Positions 55,363 through 64,000 of a DNA stretch of 64,000 nt are shown here, in pieces. The DNA lies in contig NZ_JAKKDV010000001.1 of NCBI RefSeq assembly GCF_021728415.1, forward strand, positions 415,977-479,976, given 5' to 3'. Position 1 is the first letter of the stretch. Each line of letters starts with the position of its first letter. A model generated the notes under the pieces. The model searched no databases. It had not been told where the DNA came from and worked only from the letters and a program-made list of their open reading frames with translations. The stretch comes from Flaviramulus multivorans (lineage in GTDB: Bacteria; Bacteroidota; Bacteroidia; Flavobacteriales; Flavobacteriaceae). The translations under genes and the position numbers were made by a program.

Positions 55363-58300
55363 ATGAAAACAAAACTACATTATGTTTTATCAATGGCAAT
55401 ACTTTTGTGTTTATTTTCAGTAAATGCACAAAATTCTTCATTTAAAAAAGTTGATGCTGTTGAAAATTCTCAAAATTTTACTAAATACCATCTCGATAAA
55501 AATATCGTTCACTTGTTTGAATTAAACATGAATATGCTTGAACAAAGTTTATCTAAAGCTAGTTTAAGAAGTTATTCTAATAAAGGAAAAAACACTGTTA
55601 TATCGCTTCCTGCTGTTGGAGGCAAAATGGAAACTTTTACAATTTTTGAAGCTCCCGTTTTCTCAAAAGAGCTTTCAGAAAAATATCCTAATATTAAATC
55701 TTATGTTGGTGTAAGTAGTAATAACTCAGGAGCTCGATTAAGAATGAGTATCTCTCCTCAAGGGGTACAAACCATGATTACGTACCCTGACAACCCAACG
55801 GTTTTTATGGAGCCTGTTTTAAAAGCATCCAACCAATATGTGTTATATAGTAGAAAGGATAAGAATGCTATAATAAATGCTTTTGAATGTAAGACTATTG
55901 ACGAGGTTAACAGTTTATTTAACAAATCCAATACTGCCTTAAAGATTGATGAAGGTGGGGCAAACGATCAAACCCTACAAAAATTTAGGATTGCAATTTC
56001 TACAACCTCTGAATATACTGCATATCATGATGATGGTATTCCTGGAAATGGAGATGCTATTGCTGATGCCTTAGCGGCCATTAATGCCTCTCTTTCAAGA
56101 GTTAATGAAGTTTTCGAAACCGATATGGCAGTTACATTTGAATTAGTAAATGCTACACAATTAATTTATAATGATGCCGTTAATGACCCTTATTCTGACG
56201 CGAACGTTGGAGTTAATGGAGCTTGGAGTTCTGAACTACAAAGCACTTTAACCACAGAAATTGGGGAAGCTGCCTATGATATTGGACATTTATTTGGTGC
56301 TACCGGAGGTGGTGGCAATGCGGGTTGCATTGGTTGTGTATGTACAAATGGTTCAAAAGGAAGCGGTTACACGTCTCCTGCGGATGCTATCCCAGAAGGT
56401 GACACTTTTGACATAAACTATGTAGTACACGAAATTGGACATCAAATGGGAGCAAACCATACTTGGGCTTTTAGTAGTGAAGGAACTGGTGTGAATTCTG
56501 AACCAGGAAGTGGAACTACTATAATGGGTTACGCTGGTATTACAGGACCTGATGATGTACAAACAGATAGTGATGATTACTTTCATTATCAAAGTATAAA
56601 ACAAATTCTTGATAATTTAAGCACAAAAAGTTGTCAAACCACTGAAGGTATTTCAAATAGCCCTCCAAGTGTTGATGCTGGAAGTGATTACTTTATCCCT
56701 AAAGGCACCGCTTATGTTTTAAGAGGGTCTGCAACAGATTCAAATTCTGGAGACAATCTTACTTACTGCTGGGAACAAATAGATAGTGGGGTAACCGATT
56801 TTCAAAATTTTGGTCCAGATTTACCTTCTAGTTCCATGAATAGATCTTTACCTCCATCAAGTTCTCCAGATAGATATATTCCTAGATTAAGCAGTGTAGT
56901 TGCAGGAAATACCATTCAGACAAATCCTACTTTAGGAAGTGACTGGGAAACGGTTTCTAATGTTTCAAGAAATTTAAATTGGGCACTAACTGTGAGGGAC
57001 CGATCCCCTGCAAGTGCTACTGGCGGACAAAGTAGTTATGATACTATGTTAATTACCGTTGAAGACGTTGACCCTTTTACTGTAACCAATCCTGTTTCAT
57101 GGTCTCCTGGCTCTATGCAAACCATTGAGTGGTTTGTTGGGCAAACCACAAACGCAACTATAAATTGTCAAAACGTAAACATTAAATTATCAGTTGATGG
57201 TGGTGTAACTTTCCCAACAACTATAGCTACAAACACTCCTAATGATGGGTCATTTGTTTATAGCGTTCCTATCATTTCTAACACATCACAGGCAAGAATA
57301 TTAATTGAAGCTGCCGATAATATTTTTTATGATGTTTCTGATTTTGATTTTTCAATTTCTTCAGACCCCGATTTTTTTATTGTTGAAACTGGAATGAATC
57401 CTATCTCCTGTGGTGATACTTCGGTAACTTATACTTTTGATTACGTAGCTGCAAATGGATTTTCAGATAATACAGTTTTTAGTGCTTCCAGTTTACCTTC
57501 TGGATCATCGGCGGTTTTTTCACCTACTAATTTAAGTAGTTCTGGCTCATTCACTTTAACCCTCAACGGATTAACAACTGAAGGCGATTATACTTTTACT
57601 GTTACTGGAACATCATCCACAACAAAGAATATATCTGTTGATTTACCTTATTATAATGGCCTTTGTAGTTCTGTTGCTAATACAGATTATGAAACAAGCA
57701 CAACACTGGTGTTGTTTAACACTATAAATAATGCCTCGGCAAAACCTTCTGGTTATAGTGATTACACCTCTATATCAACAGATATTAATAGAAACGAATC
57801 TTATAACCTTACTGTAAATGTGAATACTGATGGTGCATTTACAACCAATACAAAAGTTTGGATTGATTGGAACCAAAACTGTAGTTTTGGTGATGCAGGG
57901 GAAGAATATGATTTAGGAGACGCCAATGATGTAGTTAATCAGCCTACTAATCTATCTCCATTATCTATCACAGTTCCTATTAGTGCTACTTTAGGTAATA
58001 CAATAATGAGGGTTTCAACAAAATATAAGCCTGATGGTTTACCAACTTTTTGTGACAATGGATTTGATGGTGAGGTAGAAGACTATACGCTTAATATTAT
58101 GCCTACCCTAGCCGTAGAAGAATTTGGTTTTGATAATTTTATAGTTTTTCCAAATCCTAATAAAGGTGAGTTTACTATTAAATTAAATAGTAGTACGTCA
58201 AATAGTATTAAAGTTAATGCTTATGATTTAAGTGGTAGAATTATTTATAACAACTTATTTAAGCAAGGTGGCGATTTTAATGAAAAAATAAGCTTGCGCC

Positions 58301-58377
58301 ATGTACAATCAGGAATGTATATTTTGAATGTAAGCGATGGTATAAGAGCATCCACCAGAAAAATTATCGTAGAATAG
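55363..58377 (+). CDS. Secreted reprolysin-like (M12B-type) metalloprotease with T9SS sorting domain
   Basis: An extracellular protease exported by Sec (signal MKTKLHYVLSMAILLCLFSV) and then the type IX system. A prodomain covers about 20-205. The zinc site HEIGHQMGANH is at residues 356-366, with the Met-turn in TTIMGYAG. Ig-like/fibronectin-like regions follow, then a GEVEDY-type domain (FDGEVEDYTLNI) at about 900-915 and a C-terminal sorting domain (VFPNPNKGEFTIKL ... MYILNVSDG). Substrate is extracellular protein, unspecified. 1004 aa. Confidence 0.93.
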   Translation: MKTKLHYVLSMAILLCLFSVNAQNSSFKKVDAVENSQNFTKYHLDKNIVHLFELNMNMLEQSLSKASLRSYSNKGKNTVISLPAVGGKMETFTIFEAPVFSKELSEKYPNIKSYVGVSSNNSGARLRMSISPQGVQTMITYPDNPTVFMEPVLKASNQYVLYSRKDKNAIINAFECKTIDEVNSLFNKSNTALKIDEGGANDQTLQKFRIAISTTSEYTAYHDDGIPGNGDAIADALAAINASLSRVNEVFETDMAVTFELVNATQLIYNDAVNDPYSDANVGVNGAWSSELQSTLTTEIGEAAYDIGHLFGATGGGGNAGCIGCVCTNGSKGSGYTSPADAIPEGDTFDINYVVHEIGHQMGANHTWAFSSEGTGVNSEPGSGTTIMGYAGITGPDDVQTDSDDYFHYQSIKQILDNLSTKSCQTTEGISNSPPSVDAGSDYFIPKGTAYVLRGSATDSNSGDNLTYCWEQIDSGVTDFQNFGPDLPSSSMNRSLPPSSSPDRYIPRLSSVVAGNTIQTNPTLGSDWETVSNVSRNLNWALTVRDRSPASATGGQSSYDTMLITVEDVDPFTVTNPVSWSPGSMQTIEWFVGQTTNATINCQNVNIKLSVDGGVTFPTTIATNTPNDGSFVYSVPIISNTSQARILIEAADNIFYDVSDFDFSISSDPDFFIVETGMNPISCGDTSVTYTFDYVAANGFSDNTVFSASSLPSGSSAVFSPTNLSSSGSFTLTLNGLTTEGDYTFTVTGTSSTTKNISVDLPYYNGLCSSVANTDYETSTTLVLFNTINNASAKPSGYSDYTSISTDINRNESYNLTVNVNTDGAFTTNTKVWIDWNQNCSFGDAGEEYDLGDANDVVNQPTNLSPLSITVPISATLGNTIMRVSTKYKPDGLPTFCDNGFDGEVEDYTLNIMPTLAVEEFGFDNFIVFPNPNKGEFTIKLNSSTSNSIKVNAYDLSGRIIYNNLFKQGGDFNEKISLRHVQSGMYILNVSDGIRASTRKIIVE

Positions 58378-58381
58378 CTAT

Positions 58382-58414
58382 AAAAAAAGAGAAGATTTAA
58401 TCTTCTCTTTTTTT
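58382..58414. terminator. Bidirectional terminator between protease gene and pth
   Basis: The stem AAAAAGAGAAGATT and its complement, with a small AT loop and T-runs on both strands, lies between convergent genes. Confidence 0.85.
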
Positions 58415-59039
58415 ATTTACCGTTAAAAGCGTTCATGGTATTGTTTACTCCAGATAAGGCAAACGATTTTATAAGTTCTTTCGATTTTTCTAGTCGTTCT
58501 TTTAGCTTTTCGGTTTCCTCATCAGTCCATTCACCTAAAACATAATCTACCTGCCTTCCTTTACTATAGAAGTCACTTATACCAAAACGGAAACGGTTAT
58601 ATTTTGTGGTATTTAATTTGTCTTGAATATCTTTAAGTCCGTTATGTCCGCCATCACTTCCTTTAGTTTTTAGCCTAATACTGCCAAAGGGTAAATTTAA
58701 ATCGTCTGTTATAATTAAAAGATTTTCTAACTGGATTTTTTCTTTCGTTAACCAGTATAAAACGGCTTTTCCACTTAAATTCATATACGTATTAGGTTTC
58801 AATAATATAAATGTTCTGCCTTTAAGTTTATACGTAGTAATATCACCTAATTTTTGGGTTTCAAAAGTCAATTGCTCCTTGTTAGCGAAATAATCCAATA
58901 CTTTAAACCCTATGTTATGGCGTGTATTTTCATATTTCTCTCCAATGTTACCTAAACCAACAATTAAATATTTCTTCATAGGATTTTGTTCTTCTATGGC
59001 TCTTTTCTTTTTAAACAATCTTCTTAAAAACTCACACAT
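58413..59039 (-). CDS. pth: Peptidyl-tRNA hydrolase
   Basis: Recycles peptidyl-tRNA released from ribosomes. MKKYLIVGLGNIGEKYENTR with the catalytic His in ENTRHNIGF, plus LLIITDDLNLPFGSIRLK and GSDGGHNGLKDI. A 20-residue basic extension precedes the usual start (MCEFLRRLFKKKRAIEEQNP); translation might start at either Met (59039 or 58979). 208 or 188 aa. Confidence 0.93.
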   Translation of the reverse strand: MCEFLRRLFKKKRAIEEQNPMKKYLIVGLGNIGEKYENTRHNIGFKVLDYFANKEQLTFETQKLGDITTYKLKGRTFILLKPNTYMNLSGKAVLYWLTKEKIQLENLLIITDDLNLPFGSIRLKTKGSDGGHNGLKDIQDKLNTTKYNRFRFGISDFYSKGRQVDYVLGEWTDEETEKLKERLEKSKELIKSFALSGVNNTMNAFNGK

Positions 59040-59064
59040 AAAAGCTTCTTTTTGTAAAAATAAA

Positions 59065-59093
59065 AAAGCATCCTGAATAATTCAGGATGCTTT
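59065..59093 (-). terminator. Terminator after rplY
   Basis: The 13-bp stem AAAGCATCCTGAA / TTCAGGATGCTTT has a short loop and a T-run on the minus strand. Confidence 0.88.
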
Positions 59094-59115
59094 CGTATTT
59101 AGTTAAAAATACTTT

Positions 59116-59781
59116 TTATTCTTGAGCAGCTGGTGCTTCAGTTGAAGCTGGAGTTTCGCCTCCTTCAGCAGCAGCAGTTGCTTCTGCTCCTTCAGCTCCT
59201 TCTTCTAATTCTTCTTCTTCTTCATCCTCAATAATAACTCTAGATCGTTTTACAAGACATACAACAGTATTGTCTGGATGCATGATTTTATAAGCATCAT
59301 TTAATAATTCTGTTACGTATAACTTGTTTCCAATTTTAAGTGGCGTAATATCAGCCTCAATAAAATCTGGTAGGTTTACTGGTAAAGCTTTAACACGTAA
59401 GCTACGTCTGTTCTTACGTAATACACCTCCATTTTTCACACCACGAGAGTTTCCAATAAATACTACTGGAATATCCATAGTAATTTCTTTGTCTTCAAAT
59501 AACTGATAGAAATCTACATGTAAGATTCTATCCGTTACTGGATGAAATTGAATGTCTTGTAAAATAGCGTTAAATTTTTCGCCATTTTCTAAAGCAATCA
59601 CAACTGTATGCGCATTTGGTGTGTATACAAGTTTAGAGAAAGCTAATTCTTCTGCTGAGAAATGAACTGGCTTATCTCCTCCGTATAATACGCAAGGAAC
59701 CTGACCAGCATTACGTAAGGCTTTTGTTGCTTTTTTGCCCACGCTTTCTCTTTGAGATCCGTTGATTGTAATTGATTTCAT
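59116..59781 (-). CDS. rplY: 50S ribosomal protein L25/general stress protein Ctc
   Basis: A 5S rRNA-binding ribosomal protein with the longer TL5/Ctc architecture. N-terminal L25 domain (about 5-95: [28 protein letters not shown]), C-terminal Ctc beta domain (95-185) and an acidic/Ala-rich tail ([18 protein letters not shown]). 221 aa. It follows prs by 54 bases; prs-rplY-pth is the usual order. Confidence 0.95.
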   Translation of the reverse strand: MKSITINGSQRESVGKKATKALRNAGQVPCVLYGGDKPVHFSAEELAFSKLVYTPNAHTVVIALENGEKFNAILQDIQFHPVTDRILHVDFYQLFEDKEITMDIPVVFIGNSRGVKNGGVLRKNRRSLRVKALPVNLPDFIEADITPLKIGNKLYVTELLNDAYKIMHPDNTVVCLVKRSRVIIEDEEEEELEEGAEGAEATAAAEGGETPASTEAPAAQE

Positions 59782-59835
59782 TTTTCTATTTATATAATTT
59801 AATTAATATTCTTTTTTATTTCGCTTTCACGGAAA

Positions 59836-60777
59836 TTACATCACAAATTTTGAACTAATAGATTGATTGTTGTGTACTTTCTCCATAACATCCGCAAATA
59901 AATCGGCACAACTTAAAACTTTAATTTTATCACTTAAAGGTTTTACTGGAATGGAATCTGTAACTATTAATTCTTCTAATTTTGATTTGTTTATTTTTTC
60001 GTAAGCATTACCCGATAAAATAGGATGGGTACAAATAGCTCTCACACTTATAGCACCGCGTTCCATCATCAAGTCTGCCGCTTTAGTTAACGTACCCGCT
60101 GTATCAACCATATCATCTACCAATACCACATTTTTACCAGTTACATCACCTATTAATTCCATATGCGAAATAACATTAGCCTTTGCACGTTGCTTGTAAC
60201 AAATTACAACATCGCTTTCTAAAGCTTTAGAATACGCATAAGCTCTTTTTGATCCACCCATATCTGGTGATGCAATCGTTAAGTTATCTAAATTCAAGCT
60301 TTTTAAATAAGGAAGAAAAATTGTTGAAGCAAATAAATGATCAACAGGTTTTTCAAAAAACCCTTGGATTTGGTCAGCGTGCAAATCCATTGTTATAATT
60401 CGCGTTGCGCCCGCCGCTTCTAACATTTTAGCAACCAATTTTGCTGCAATTGGCACTCTTGGTTTGTCTTTTCTATCTTGTCTTGCCCAACCAAAATATG
60501 GTAAAACTGCTGTTATATGTCTTGCTGAAGCACGTTTAGCTGCATCAATCATTAACAACATCTCCATTAAATTCTCTGGACCAGGATTGGTAGAGCCAAT
60601 AATAAAAATTCTAGTGCCACGAATAGACTCTTCATACGATGGTTGAAACTCTCCATCGCTATAAGTTGATGTAATTACATTACCCAATTCAGCACCAAAA
60701 GACTTTGCTATTTTTTCACCCAACACTGTACTTTGTGTACATGCAAAAATTTTAGCTTCGGTAATAACAAGTGGCAT
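59836..60777 (-). CDS. prs: Ribose-phosphate pyrophosphokinase
   Basis: Makes PRPP from ribose 5-phosphate and ATP, for nucleotides, His and Trp. DRKDKPRVPIAAKLVAKML (flexible loop), TMDLHADQIQGFFEKPVDHL and the PRPP-binding loop VVLVDDMVDTAGTLTKAADL are seen. 313 aa, normal length. Confidence 0.97.
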   Translation of the reverse strand: MPLVITEAKIFACTQSTVLGEKIAKSFGAELGNVITSTYSDGEFQPSYEESIRGTRIFIIGSTNPGPENLMEMLLMIDAAKRASARHITAVLPYFGWARQDRKDKPRVPIAAKLVAKMLEAAGATRIITMDLHADQIQGFFEKPVDHLFASTIFLPYLKSLNLDNLTIASPDMGGSKRAYAYSKALESDVVICYKQRAKANVISHMELIGDVTGKNVVLVDDMVDTAGTLTKAADLMMERGAISVRAICTHPILSGNAYEKINKSKLEELIVTDSIPVKPLSDKIKVLSCADLFADVMEKVHNNQSISSKFVM

Positions 60778-60902
60778 ACTTAACTTATTGTTTTTGAGCG
60801 CGCAAACACTACGTGATTTTTAACGAGGTGCAAATTTATACATTTATTTTAACCTGTAAAGTATATTGGCTAGTATTTTTATGATTATCTGGAAAAAATA
60901 TA

Positions 60903-60910
60903 TATTTTTG
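60903..60910 (+). promoter_or_regulatory. -7 promoter element of the tRNA-Leu gene
   Basis: TATTTTTG matches TAnnTTTG exactly and lies 12 bases upstream of the tRNA 5' end. Confidence 0.5.
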
Positions 60911-60922
60911 CTGTCCTATTTA

Positions 60923-61004
60923 GCTCAAGTGGCGGAATTGGTAGACGCGCTGGATTCAAAATCCAGTTTCTTCGGAAGTGTGGGTTCGATTCCCACCTTG
61001 AGTA
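60923..61004 (+). tRNA. tRNA-Leu (anticodon CAA)
   Basis: A class II tRNA of 82 nt. The acceptor stem GCTCAAG pairs with CTTGAGT (G-U at the end); D-arm GGCGGAATTGGTAGACGC; anticodon stem CTGGA/TCCAG with loop TTCAAAA, anticodon CAA; a short variable arm TTTCTTCGGAAGT; T-arm GTGGGTTCGATTCCCAC. CCA is not encoded. It reads UUG Leu codons. Followed by its own terminator and then by non-core DNA. Confidence 0.97.
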
Positions 61005-61009
61005 CAGAT

Positions 61010-61055
61010 AAAATCCGTATATCATTAATTATAAAATGGTTACGGATTTTTGTTT
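61010..61055 (+). terminator. Terminator of tRNA-Leu
   Basis: The 10-bp stem AAAATCCGTA / TACGGATTTT has a 21-base loop and a T-rich tail. Confidence 0.7.
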
Positions 61056-61086
61056 TTATTAATTGTACGATTTATGTACGATTTGA

Positions 61087-61310
61087 ATAGAAGACAGTTC
61101 ACTAACCCCAAGATTTTTTCAGGGTATTGAGAGCTACTTAATATTAGATGTCATAGCAAAGCGTATATCCGTGGAATATCCAGATGCACCTAAATTAGCT
61201 TGTTAGGGGTGGGGTACAAGCAATTTGGTAAGGCATCTTGAAACTTTGAAACAAGAAAGCAAGGCTGAAGCATAAACAGGCTTGTGCAACCATCTAAACG
61301 TGGTGGTTTA
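61087..61310 (+). pseudogene. Decayed mobile-element-like remnant (possibly 3' end of a tnpB/IS605-type element)
   Basis: Between the tRNA terminator and the helicase gene lies a broken plus-strand frame: IEDSSLTPRFFQGIESYLIL, then DVIAKRISVEYPDAPKLAC, an in-frame TAG at 61204, GWGTSNLVRHLETLKQESKA and a stop at 61273. The LKQESKAEA ending directly before the stop, followed by a hairpin (AACCA / TGGTT, 61288-61308), recalls the C-terminus and right end of TnpB-type transposons; this is pattern memory, not proof. No intact transposase is present. The next 70 bases to 61383 hold only AT-rich upstream sequence. Confidence 0.3.
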
Positions 61311-61383
61311 TTCCTTTAAAAATTTACTTAGAAATATTCCTAATTACTACAAAAAAGATTTATATTTTTAAGGTTTTTAATTT

Positions 61384-64000
61384 ATGCTAAACAAGATAAT
61401 AAGAAATAAAACAGTTCAATGGTTGCAATCACCAGATTGTAGTATAAAAGAACTTATTACATACATTAAAAACAAAGGCGAGTTAAGAGATACTCAAATT
61501 GAGGCTATTGAGACTTTTTTGTTTTTGAAAATTCAAGGTAAAAACAAACCACTTTGGAACCTATTTTCTGATGGGTTTTTTACGAATGGTACTGATTTAT
61601 CAAAATTGGATATTAATCAAAATTCAAGAGAACACCTTGAAAATAACAAAGATGCTTTTTCATTATTTGATTTTGCAAGACAAAAAGTAAACGGTAAGAA
61701 ACAATTACCAAACCTTGAACATCAAATAATAAAATCACCTGAAGAGTTCGATTATCAAGAAATAATTAAAAAGTTATTTTATAATGTAAACTATTCAGAC
61801 TATCTAATGAGTTTGCCAATGGGTTCTGGTAAAACCTATTTGATGGCAGCATTTATCTATTTAGATTTATATTTTGCTTCAAATGAACCTGAAAATAAAA
61901 ACTTTGCTCACAACTTTTTGGTTTTAATTCCTTCTGGTTTAAAAACCTCTATTGGACCAAGTTTAAGAACTATTGAAGATTTTGACCCATCTTGGGTAAT
62001 TCCAGAACCAGCAGCGTCTAATTTAAAAAAACAACTAAAATTTGACGTATTAGATGAAGCCAAATCGGCTAAAAAAAGTAATAAAGCTCGAAACCCCAAT
62101 GCACAAAAAGTAAATGAAATACTTCCAGACCCTTTTGGGCAAGTCTTTATTGTTAATGCAGAAAAAGTAATCTTGAATAGAGTTGACACTATAGGTCAAA
62201 CCAATTTATTTGAAGATGAAGAGGATAAAAAAGCTAATGAATTACGAGCGTTAATTGGTAAAATTCCAAACTTATCTATTTTGATAGATGAAGTGCATCA
62301 CGCTGCAAAATCTGATATTAAATTAAGACAAGTTGTAAATAGATGGAACGATAGAGGTAGCATAACAACAGTACTTGGTTTTTCTGGTACACCTTACCTG
62401 TCAACAGCAGAAAAAATTCAGCTTACAGAGGATGATACTTTAAGAATTTCAGAAATTACAAATACAGTCTATTATTATCCGCTTACTAATGCTATAGAAG
62501 ATTTCTTAAAAAATCCAACAGTTAAAATAACTGATAACCTTACACATTTACAAATAGTAAAAGAAGGTATTAAGGACTTTAACAAAACTTATGATGGCTT
62601 AACTTATGCTAACGGAACAATTCCAAAAGTTGCTATTTATTGTAGTAACATTGAAATGTTAGAAGAAGAAGTTTATCCATTTCTTCAAAGTGATTTAAAA
62701 ATCCATCCTGACGAAATATTAAGATTTCATGGTGGTAATAAAATCTACAGTTTACCAAAGGAAAATGAATTGCAGTTTAAATCATTAGACACTACAATTT
62801 CAAAAAAGAAATACATTTTGCTAGTAGCTATTGGTAAAGAAGGTTGGGATTGTAAAAGTTTGACATCTGTAATATTACCTCAAAAAAGTAAAAGTGCTTC
62901 TATAAATGCCATTATTCAAACAACATGTAGGTGTTTAAGACAAGTTGTAAAAGGCCATGATGAAACCGCTTTAATTTGGTTGAACAGAGAAAATGCAACA
63001 ATACTCAATAAAGCATTAGAAAAAGAACAAAACACCTCTATTGAAGAATTAAATAATTTAGACAAAAACAAAGGTACTGATTTAGTTGAACGACATTCAA
63101 GAATGGAATTTCTTAAACTTCCAAAAATTGACTACTACCAATTAAAAGTAAAATATCAATCTATTGAGGAAGAAGAAAAGCCAAATACTAAAATTAAATT
63201 AGAAGAGCTTTTTAAAAACATAAACGATTACAAAGCTAATTATGCTATAACAACTAAAGGGTTAGACTTTTTAGACGAAGGCGAATTGTCCTTTTTAAAC
63301 AGTTCTGGTTTCCAGTTGGCTAATTACAATCATTGGATTGCGCATATCGCAAAAGACAGTTTCAGTACAATTTCTGCAAAAGAATTGCATCAGTTCAATG
63401 AACAATTAAAACCCATTTTTCAAGCAATTATTTTAAACAGTGAAGGCAATCTTTTTTTTAATGAACAATTTGATACTTATAAAATAGAATCGAAAATCAG
63501 AGTAGCTTTTAGCATTAAAAGAGATTTAACAACCGAAGAAGAAATAATTCCGAAAGAAGCCAACTTACTTATTTTAGACAAGCTAAAATCCATTCCAAAG
63601 CATAAAAACTTATATCCTAACCAAGAGGTTACAAAACAAATTTTACAATTTGATAAAAAGCCTCAATCAGAACAAGAGTTTGAAGATTATAAAAAGAATA
63701 AGATGATTGAATTAATCACACAAGGCAAAACAGATGAAGCAGTTGTACTTGGTCAATCAAAAATATATTCTGAAACAAAACAAAAAGACAAATCATTTCA
63801 TCTATTGCCATATAATTTCGATAGTGGTTTTGAAAGTCAGTTTTTGAATGAAATACTAAAGTTAAAAGACTTTAAAGAAAATAATTTAGAAATCTACTTT
63901 AATGGCGAACGAGGCACTACAGAATTTGTAATTAACTGTTTTGCTAAAAAAGGAAAGCGTTGGAACAAAGTAGGCAAATACACAACCGACTTTCTAGTTA
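61384..64000 (+). CDS. DEAD/DEAH-box helicase, type III restriction Res-subunit-like (partial, runs off window)
   Basis: An 872-residue open frame with no stop before the window edge. SF2 helicase motifs: Walker A LMSLPMGSGKTYL (Lys150), Walker B LIDEVHHAAK (302-306), motif III GFSGTPYLST, and a late motif QTTCRCLRQ (about 512-520). Near the edge, GTTEFVINCFAKKGKRWNKV and then GKYTTDFLV resemble the start of the PD-(D/E)xK nuclease domain of Res subunits, with Asp in TTDF as candidate catalytic residue. Function: ATP-dependent DNA translocation and probably cleavage in defence. No methyltransferase gene precedes it, so this may be a non-canonical system or the partner may lie downstream. Confidence 0.88.
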   Translation, partial: MLNKIIRNKTVQWLQSPDCSIKELITYIKNKGELRDTQIEAIETFLFLKIQGKNKPLWNLFSDGFFTNGTDLSKLDINQNSREHLENNKDAFSLFDFARQKVNGKKQLPNLEHQIIKSPEEFDYQEIIKKLFYNVNYSDYLMSLPMGSGKTYLMAAFIYLDLYFASNEPENKNFAHNFLVLIPSGLKTSIGPSLRTIEDFDPSWVIPEPAASNLKKQLKFDVLDEAKSAKKSNKARNPNAQKVNEILPDPFGQVFIVNAEKVILNRVDTIGQTNLFEDEEDKKANELRALIGKIPNLSILIDEVHHAAKSDIKLRQVVNRWNDRGSITTVLGFSGTPYLSTAEKIQLTEDDTLRISEITNTVYYYPLTNAIEDFLKNPTVKITDNLTHLQIVKEGIKDFNKTYDGLTYANGTIPKVAIYCSNIEMLEEEVYPFLQSDLKIHPDEILRFHGGNKIYSLPKENELQFKSLDTTISKKKYILLVAIGKEGWDCKSLTSVILPQKSKSASINAIIQTTCRCLRQVVKGHDETALIWLNRENATILNKALEKEQNTSIEELNNLDKNKGTDLVERHSRMEFLKLPKIDYYQLKVKYQSIEEEEKPNTKIKLEELFKNINDYKANYAITTKGLDFLDEGELSFLNSSGFQLANYNHWIAHIAKDSFSTISAKELHQFNEQLKPIFQAIILNSEGNLFFNEQFDTYKIESKIRVAFSIKRDLTTEEEIIPKEANLLILDKLKSIPKHKNLYPNQEVTKQILQFDKKPQSEQEFEDYKKNKMIELITQGKTDEAVVLGQSKIYSETKQKDKSFHLLPYNFDSGFESQFLNEILKLKDFKENNLEIYFNGERGTTEFVINCFAKKGKRWNKVGKYTTDFLV

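Noticed and set aside
61004-61079. Attachment-site repeat of the tRNA-Leu 3' end
   Set aside because: No second copy of the tRNA 3' end was seen between 61005 and 64000; if it exists, it lies beyond the window.
60866-61090. 74-codon plus-strand frame across the tRNA-Leu gene
   Set aside because: It simply reads through the tRNA and its terminator.
1-64000. CRISPR array
   Set aside because: No regularly spaced direct repeats of 25-40 bases with unique spacers were seen; the only tandem repeat is the 3 x 10-bp block at 22141-22170.

Overview
The window is a chromosomal segment of a low-GC member of the Bacteroidota, almost certainly a marine-type Flavobacteriaceae. The reasons are: AT-rich intergenic DNA without Shine-Dalgarno motifs, promoters of the TAnnTTTG type, a secreted protease with a type IX secretion (T9SS) sorting domain, and many lineage-typical genes (DUF4286, DUF4199, DUF6428, DUF3109, PiT transporter with a PhoU-like tail, OlsF-type acyltransferase). 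No species assignment is made.

Layout. 0.4-4.0 kb: phosphate uptake pair (OprO/P-like porin, PiT-PhoU). 4.1-6.4 kb: OmpA-like lipoprotein, a 38-residue protein, an unknown gene with a likely frameshift, and a possible small RNA. 6.4-10.1 kb: class Ia ribonucleotide reductase (nrdB, nrdA). 10.3-12.4 kb: DUF3109 protein, then MarC, a small membrane protein and a single-domain flavoprotein. 12.4-16.3 kb: S41 protease with a dCMP deaminase, HupE/UreJ protein, threonine dehydrogenase. 16.4-22.1 kb: lipoprotein, M13 peptidase, beta-barrel and TPR proteins, CBS protein, zinc-finger protein and DinB. 22.3-25.4 kb: short SSB and PEP carboxylase. 25.6-34.7 kb: a nitrogen block in which porin-glnB-amt diverges from gltBD. 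34.7-39.6 kb: fructose-bisphosphatase, SSAT-like acetyltransferase, aspartate kinase, bifunctional acyltransferase. 39.6-41.1 kb: arsR-DUF6428-LMW phosphatase operon. 41.2-46.1 kb: TM2, TauE/SafE, two VOC proteins, DUF1801, DUF4199, a membrane-anchored LuxR-type regulator, a 2-hydroxyacid dehydrogenase and a cupin. 46.2-55.3 kb: housekeeping run mgtE, rsmA, DUF4286, TPR, serS, HTTM, ribF. 55.4-58.4 kb: T9SS metalloprotease. 58.4-60.8 kb: prs, rplY, pth. 60.9 kb to the end: tRNA-Leu(CAA), a decayed mobile-element-like stretch, and a large type III restriction-like helicase that runs off the window.

Most of the window is conserved core genome. The accessory part is the end: a tRNA gene followed by degenerate sequence and a Res-type helicase/nuclease is the classic layout of a genomic or defence island, and this is the best place to look for an undescribed system. 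Secondary points of interest are two imperfect palindromic intergenic repeats (14.5 kb and 46.2 kb), a perfect 12-bp inverted repeat upstream of DUF4199 next to a membrane-bound LuxR-type gene, a frameshifted or recoded unknown gene at 5.3-6.0 kb, and several small genes or RNAs.
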